Positions 60,938 to 64,000 of a stretch of DNA of 64,000 nt are shown piece after piece. Numbering within the stretch: position 1 is the first letter of the stretch; every line of letters begins with the position of its first letter. The position numbers and the translations under genes are program-made. The stretch covers positions 2,418,001 to 2,482,000 of the forward strand of contig NZ_LT670848.1 in the NCBI RefSeq assembly GCF_900142975.1, given 5' to 3'. This DNA is from Salegentibacter salegens. Lineage in GTDB: Bacteria > Bacteroidota > Bacteroidia > Flavobacteriales > Flavobacteriaceae. The notes under the pieces are model-generated. The model saw only the letters and a program-made list of their open reading frames with translations. It was not told where the DNA came from and made no database searches.

Positions 60938-61729
60938 ATGTCTCAAAAAATCTTCTCCCTCCTGGTTATTTTCTTAATATTCACTTCATGTCGTGATGAA
61001 AAATCTGATGCCGGCGTAAAACAAGTTAAGGGTGACACTGAAGCGTTGAGTTTTTACGAAGAGAGTTTTCTGCCTAAAGATTTTGAAGCCTGTAAAACCG
61101 AAAAATGTCCTAAAATTAGGGTGAATTATTTAAAATTCAGGGAAGACCGGGAGGCTGCGAAAGAAATGAATGGCTACAATGAGAAAAGACTTATTAAAAT
61201 CTTTAATAATACTGAAGTAGCTTCTGAAGCTGAAAATGTAAAGGCAGCGGTTAATGAATTTATCCAGGATTTTCAGAATTTTAAAAAAGATTTCCCTGAA
61301 TCTCAAGCTGAATACGAAGTTGAAATTTCCCAATCGGTTTTAAGCCAGACGAAAAAATTATTAGTCCTGGAAACCAATTTCTACCTGTTTACCGGGGGCG
61401 CCCACGGTTATGGTGCCACGCGCTATGCTAATTATGATATCACTTCAGGGGAATTACTATACAAAAACGATTTATTTTCAGACTTGAATGCATTTACGGA
61501 TTTTGCTGAAAAAGAATTCAGAAAGAAATATGAAATTCTGGAAGGAGAAAATATAAATTCCAAAGGATTTTTCTTTGAAAAGGATAAATTTGCGCTTCCG
61601 GAAAACATTGCCGTTACTAAAAACCGGGTGATTTTGGTTTATAATCGTTATGAAGCCGCCAGTTATGCCGAAGGGGAATTAAAATTATCTATTCCGAAGA
61701 ATAAAGTAAACGAATGGCTTAACTACTAA
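60938..61729 (+). CDS. DUF3298-type lipoprotein (RsiV-like fold)
   Basis: A 263-residue lipoprotein. The ATG at 60938 (MSQKIFSLLVIFLIF) gives a lipobox FTSC; upstream in-frame starts would overlap the divergent PLP-enzyme gene. The mature part has a DUF4163/DUF3298 arrangement: helical KAAVNEFIQDFQNFKKDF, then LETNFYLFTGGAHGYGATRY, DITSGELLYKNDLF and a closing beta region. These domains occur in RsiV-like anti-sigma factors and lysozyme-binding proteins, but most are unknown. It is followed 12 bases later by an ArsC-like gene. Confidence 0.85.
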   Translation: MSQKIFSLLVIFLIFTSCRDEKSDAGVKQVKGDTEALSFYEESFLPKDFEACKTEKCPKIRVNYLKFREDREAAKEMNGYNEKRLIKIFNNTEVASEAENVKAAVNEFIQDFQNFKKDFPESQAEYEVEISQSVLSQTKKLLVLETNFYLFTGGAHGYGATRYANYDITSGELLYKNDLFSDLNAFTDFAEKEFRKKYEILEGENINSKGFFFEKDKFALPENIAVTKNRVILVYNRYEAASYAEGELKLSIPKNKVNEWLNY

Positions 61730-61741
61730 TTAAAAATAGTT

Positions 61742-62095
61742 ATGAAAAAAGTATATCATCTCTCTACCTGCAACACCTGCCAAAAGATTTTAAAAGAATT
61801 GGAATTACCAGACTCCTTTAAACTTCAGGATATAAAAGAAGAAGAAATTACTGCAGATCAACTGAAAGAAATGAAAGCACTCGCCGGAAGTTATGAAGCT
61901 TTATTTAGCCGAAGGGCGCGTCTTTATCGCGAAAGAGATCTTAATAAAAAAGAGCTTTCTGAAAACGATTATAAAGCACTGATCCTAGATCACTATACGT
62001 TCCTTAAAAGACCGGTAATTATTAATAACGAAGAAATTTTTATAGGAAATTCTAAGAAAACCGTCGCGGCGGCCAAAGCAGCGGTACATGGATAA
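61742..62095 (+). CDS. ArsC/Spx-family thioredoxin-fold protein
   Basis: A 117-residue protein of the arsenate reductase (ArsC-like)/Spx superfamily. The redox site is CNTCQK (Cys10 and Cys13), and the later RRARLYRERDL and KRPVIINNEEIFIGNSK match the anion-binding and cis-Pro (RPV) parts of the fold. No ars genes are near, so arsenate reduction is not implied. It overlaps the next gene by 8 bases. Confidence 0.87.
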   Translation: MKKVYHLSTCNTCQKILKELELPDSFKLQDIKEEEITADQLKEMKALAGSYEALFSRRARLYRERDLNKKELSENDYKALILDHYTFLKRPVIINNEEIFIGNSKKTVAAAKAAVHG

Positions 62096-62987
62096 CAAAC
62101 GTATTCTGGCCATTTTAGCGGCCATTGGTGCAAGTGCGATCTACGGACTTAACCATACCATCGCCAAAGGGGTTATGCCCACTTATATTGAACCTTTCGG
62201 GTTTATTTTTTTACGCGTTTTTGGTGCGGCCGTTCTATTCTGGGGAATTAGCTGGTTAGGTCCTAAAGAAAAGATCGCTACTTCAGATTGGCCCCGGATT
62301 TTAGGTTGTGCCATTTTTGGAATGGTCATTAATATGCTGTTCTTCTTTAAAGGCTTAAGTCTCTCTACCCCAATAAATAGTTCGGTAATTGTCACGCTTT
62401 CGCCGGTTATGGTGCTAATTCTAGCTTCTATTCTCATTCGGGAAAGAATTACTTTGCTTAAAACCCTCGGAATTATTGTAGGCCTGGCGGGTGCCCTTGT
62501 TTTGGTGCTTTTTAGCGCCGCTAGCACCGGCAACGCACCCAATATTCCTATGGGAAATGTGCTTTTTATAGTAAACGCCTTTAGCTACGGCCTCTACCTT
62601 ATCCTGGTAAAACCACTAACCAAAAAGTATCACGCGCTTACCTTAATGAAGTGGTTATTTTTTATCGCTGTAATTATCAATTTCCCTATTACTATTGGCG
62701 AATTTACCGAAGTAAACTGGACGAGTTTACCTTTTGATGCTATTTGGAAAATGGCCTTTGTAGTGGCGGGAACTACCTTTTCTACTTATTTGCTGAATAT
62801 TTATGCGCTAAAACAACTTTCAGCTTCTACCATAAGCGTTTTTATTTATATGCAACCACTTATTGCAATTACCTATGCAATTTTAACCGGCGCAGATGAA
62901 CTGAATATGGTAAAAGTAGTAGCGGCAATCCTGGTATTTGTAGGAGTGTATATGGTAACTAAAAAGAAAACTGAAATAAGGGCTTAA
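62088..62987 (+). CDS. EamA/DMT-superfamily transporter
   Basis: A 299-residue inner-membrane protein with ten hydrophobic helices arranged as two EamA repeats (residues about 8-140 and 155-290). Signature residues such as GASAIYGLNHTIAKGV, PINSSVIVTLSPVMVLI and FVYMQPL-type FIYMQPLIAITYAIL are present. Substrate unknown; relatives export amino acids or other metabolites. It starts 8 bases before the end of the ArsC-like gene, so they are coupled. Confidence 0.9.
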   Translation: MDNKRILAILAAIGASAIYGLNHTIAKGVMPTYIEPFGFIFLRVFGAAVLFWGISWLGPKEKIATSDWPRILGCAIFGMVINMLFFFKGLSLSTPINSSVIVTLSPVMVLILASILIRERITLLKTLGIIVGLAGALVLVLFSAASTGNAPNIPMGNVLFIVNAFSYGLYLILVKPLTKKYHALTLMKWLFFIAVIINFPITIGEFTEVNWTSLPFDAIWKMAFVVAGTTFSTYLLNIYALKQLSASTISVFIYMQPLIAITYAILTGADELNMVKVVAAILVFVGVYMVTKKKTEIRA

Positions 62988-63103
62988 TTAATCTTCCAGT
63001 TTTTCAGCGAGTTTTTGTAGATAATTCTTATTCTTTTTAATTGCCGAAAGTGAAGCGGTATAAGTATTCACCATTCCCACAGCCGGAAAACTCAATTTTC
63101 CTT
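62988..63103 (-). pseudogene. C-terminal remnant of an IS-disrupted gene
   Basis: The minus strand reads a 38-residue in-frame tail: GKLSFPAVGMVNTYTASLSA then IKKNKNYLQKLAEKLED and a stop at 62988-62990, directly beside the EamA stop. The frame is cut by the second IS1595 copy at 63104, so the bulk of this gene lies beyond the window. I do not recognise the family. The last 8 bases (63096-63103, TTTTCCTT) should be the target duplication. Confidence 0.65.
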
Positions 63104-64000
63104 AGCTTTGTTCTAAGATGAATATGTCTTATATTTGTGTAAAACTATATAGATATGATACCTTCAGATTTCAGGGATTTTTTCGTTAATAGTCCAGCGA
63201 CTGTTCAACAAGAGATAGTGGCTTCGTTGCTATCATTGTCTTTGCAAGAAAGTGAAGTAAAGGACAGCAACGAGGCAAAAGCAGTTACCTGTCCTCATTG
63301 CTCAGAAAAGCGTGTTCGTGCCAATGGCAAGCTCAAAGGCGTTCAACGCTATGTTTGCAATGGCTGTAAGAAGAATTTCAGTGAGACCACAGGTAAGTTT
63401 TGGTATAATATAAAAAAGAAAGAGAAGTTAAATCGGTATTTATACTGTTTGTTGTCGGGCTACAGTATCAGGAAAAGTGCAGAAGAGACGGAGATATCAA
63501 TTCAAACGTCCTTTGATTGGAGACATAAATTGCTCACGTCATTTTCCAGTGTTTCGGTAGAAGAGTTTCAGGGCATAGTCGAAAGCGATGACCTGTTCTT
63601 TGCCTACTCAGAAAAAGGAGGACGTCATTTAGGTAGAAAACCGAAAATGCGAGGAGAAAAAGCAAGCAAAGCAGGCATAAGTGATGAAAAAGTAGCTGTA
63701 GTGGCAACTTGTGATAGATCTGGAAACAAAGACTTTAAAGTGGCCACAAGAGGTCGTATCAGTAAAGAGGATCTGAATAGAATACTTAAAGGGAAACTTG
63801 ATAAAGCTGACGTACTCTGCAGCGACAGCCATAGAAGTTATGGTGCTTTTGCAAAAGCCAACACAATTGCCCATAAAAAGTTCAACACCTCAAAGGGACA
63901 GCGAACCGTAGATAAGGTGTACCATGTCCAGAATGTAAACAATATGGATATGAGATTGAGAAAGTTCATGGATTCTTTCAATGGGGTAGCTACAAAATAC
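63104..64000 (+). mobile_element. IS1595-family insertion sequence, copy 2 (cut by the window end)
   Basis: The first 897 of 1049 bases of the same element as at 54090-55138, in the same orientation. I find no difference from copy 1 over the parts compared by eye. Its right end and target duplication are outside the window. Confidence 0.95.
63155..64000 (+). CDS. IS1595-family transposase, copy 2 (partial at window end)
   Basis: The first 282 codons of the same transposase as copy 1, from the ATG at 63155. The zinc ribbon (CPHCSEKRVR, VCNGCKKNF) and both visible acidic motifs (GIVESDDLFF, LCSDSHRSYG) are intact. It has the same promoter in the inverted repeat (63107-63137). It is probably full length beyond the window. 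Confidence 0.93.
   Translation, partial: MIPSDFRDFFVNSPATVQQEIVASLLSLSLQESEVKDSNEAKAVTCPHCSEKRVRANGKLKGVQRYVCNGCKKNFSETTGKFWYNIKKKEKLNRYLYCLLSGYSIRKSAEETEISIQTSFDWRHKLLTSFSSVSVEEFQGIVESDDLFFAYSEKGGRHLGRKPKMRGEKASKAGISDEKVAVVATCDRSGNKDFKVATRGRISKEDLNRILKGKLDKADVLCSDSHRSYGAFAKANTIAHKKFNTSKGQRTVDKVYHVQNVNNMDMRLRKFMDSFNGVATKY

Noticed and set aside
61742-62095. Arsenic resistance locus
   Set aside because: Only an ArsC/Spx-like fold is present; no arsB, acr3 or arsR genes are near.

Overview
The window is chromosomal DNA from a member of the Bacteroidota, most likely a marine Flavobacteriaceae close to Salegentibacter, Gramella or Zunongwangia (placement inferred from gene content and protein style, not computed). 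Evidence includes AT-rich intergenic DNA, flavobacterial promoters of the TTG-N19-TAnnTTTG type, almost no Shine-Dalgarno sequences, a TonB-dependent receptor, a GH97 SusB-type glucosidase, many families typical of the phylum (DUF3078, DUF3109, DUF4412, DUF2490, DUF3298) and a DksA-like protein without zinc ligands.

Layout. 1-1.2 kb: the end of a sensor kinase, a CheY-like regulator and lspA. 1.3-8.4 kb: ileS with a dksA-like gene, then a TonB receptor abutting recO. 8.5-13.4 kb: gdhA, a beta-barrel protein, and a macro-domain/pncB/pncA cluster that fits NAD salvage and ADP-ribose handling. 13.4-19.7 kb: a LOV-like PAS protein lacking the photoactive Cys, a HupE-like membrane protein, dCMP deaminase overlapping an S41 protease, a flavoprotein and marC, then a beta-barrel gene frameshifted by a 4-bp duplication. 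19.8-25.3 kb: DUF3109, three secreted or membrane genes, a very unusual ribonucleotide-reductase R2-like protein and dGTPase. 25.3-34.4 kb: DUF3078, dxs, tadA, a 1196-residue protein joining a degenerate metallophosphoesterase, a kinase-like motif region and a D15-type barrel, a polytopic membrane protein and a hemerythrin-like protein. 34.4-38.1 kb: an AtoE-like transporter and a GIY-YIG/DUF4357 gene split by an IS256-family element. 38.3-46.9 kb: GH97, a small conserved gene, the lpdA-aceF-aceE pyruvate dehydrogenase set with a homodimeric-type E1, and dodecin. 47-49.9 kb: an unknown gene, an acyl-CoA-dehydrogenase-like gene and pnuT behind a TPP riboswitch that lies 8 nt after a tRNA-Arg gene. 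50-64 kb: secreted proteins, an M28 peptidase gene split by an IS1595-family element, an S9 peptidase, a class V aminotransferase, a palindrome-rich 690-bp gap, a cystathionine gamma-synthase-type enzyme, a lipoprotein, an ArsC-like protein, an EamA transporter and a second, apparently identical IS1595 copy cut by the window edge.

Three genes have been interrupted by insertion sequences. For two of them (IS256 and the first IS1595 copy), 8-bp target duplications are visible and the original reading frame can be rebuilt exactly. The most promising lead for new biology is the R2-like protein, in which the metal-ligand positions read E, E, H, K, K, H while the radical-site tyrosine is kept. Others are the fused pseudo-phosphoesterase/D15 protein, the tRNA-Arg/TPP-riboswitch/pnuT arrangement with a 111-nt riboswitch insertion, and several promoters that predict leaderless mRNAs.
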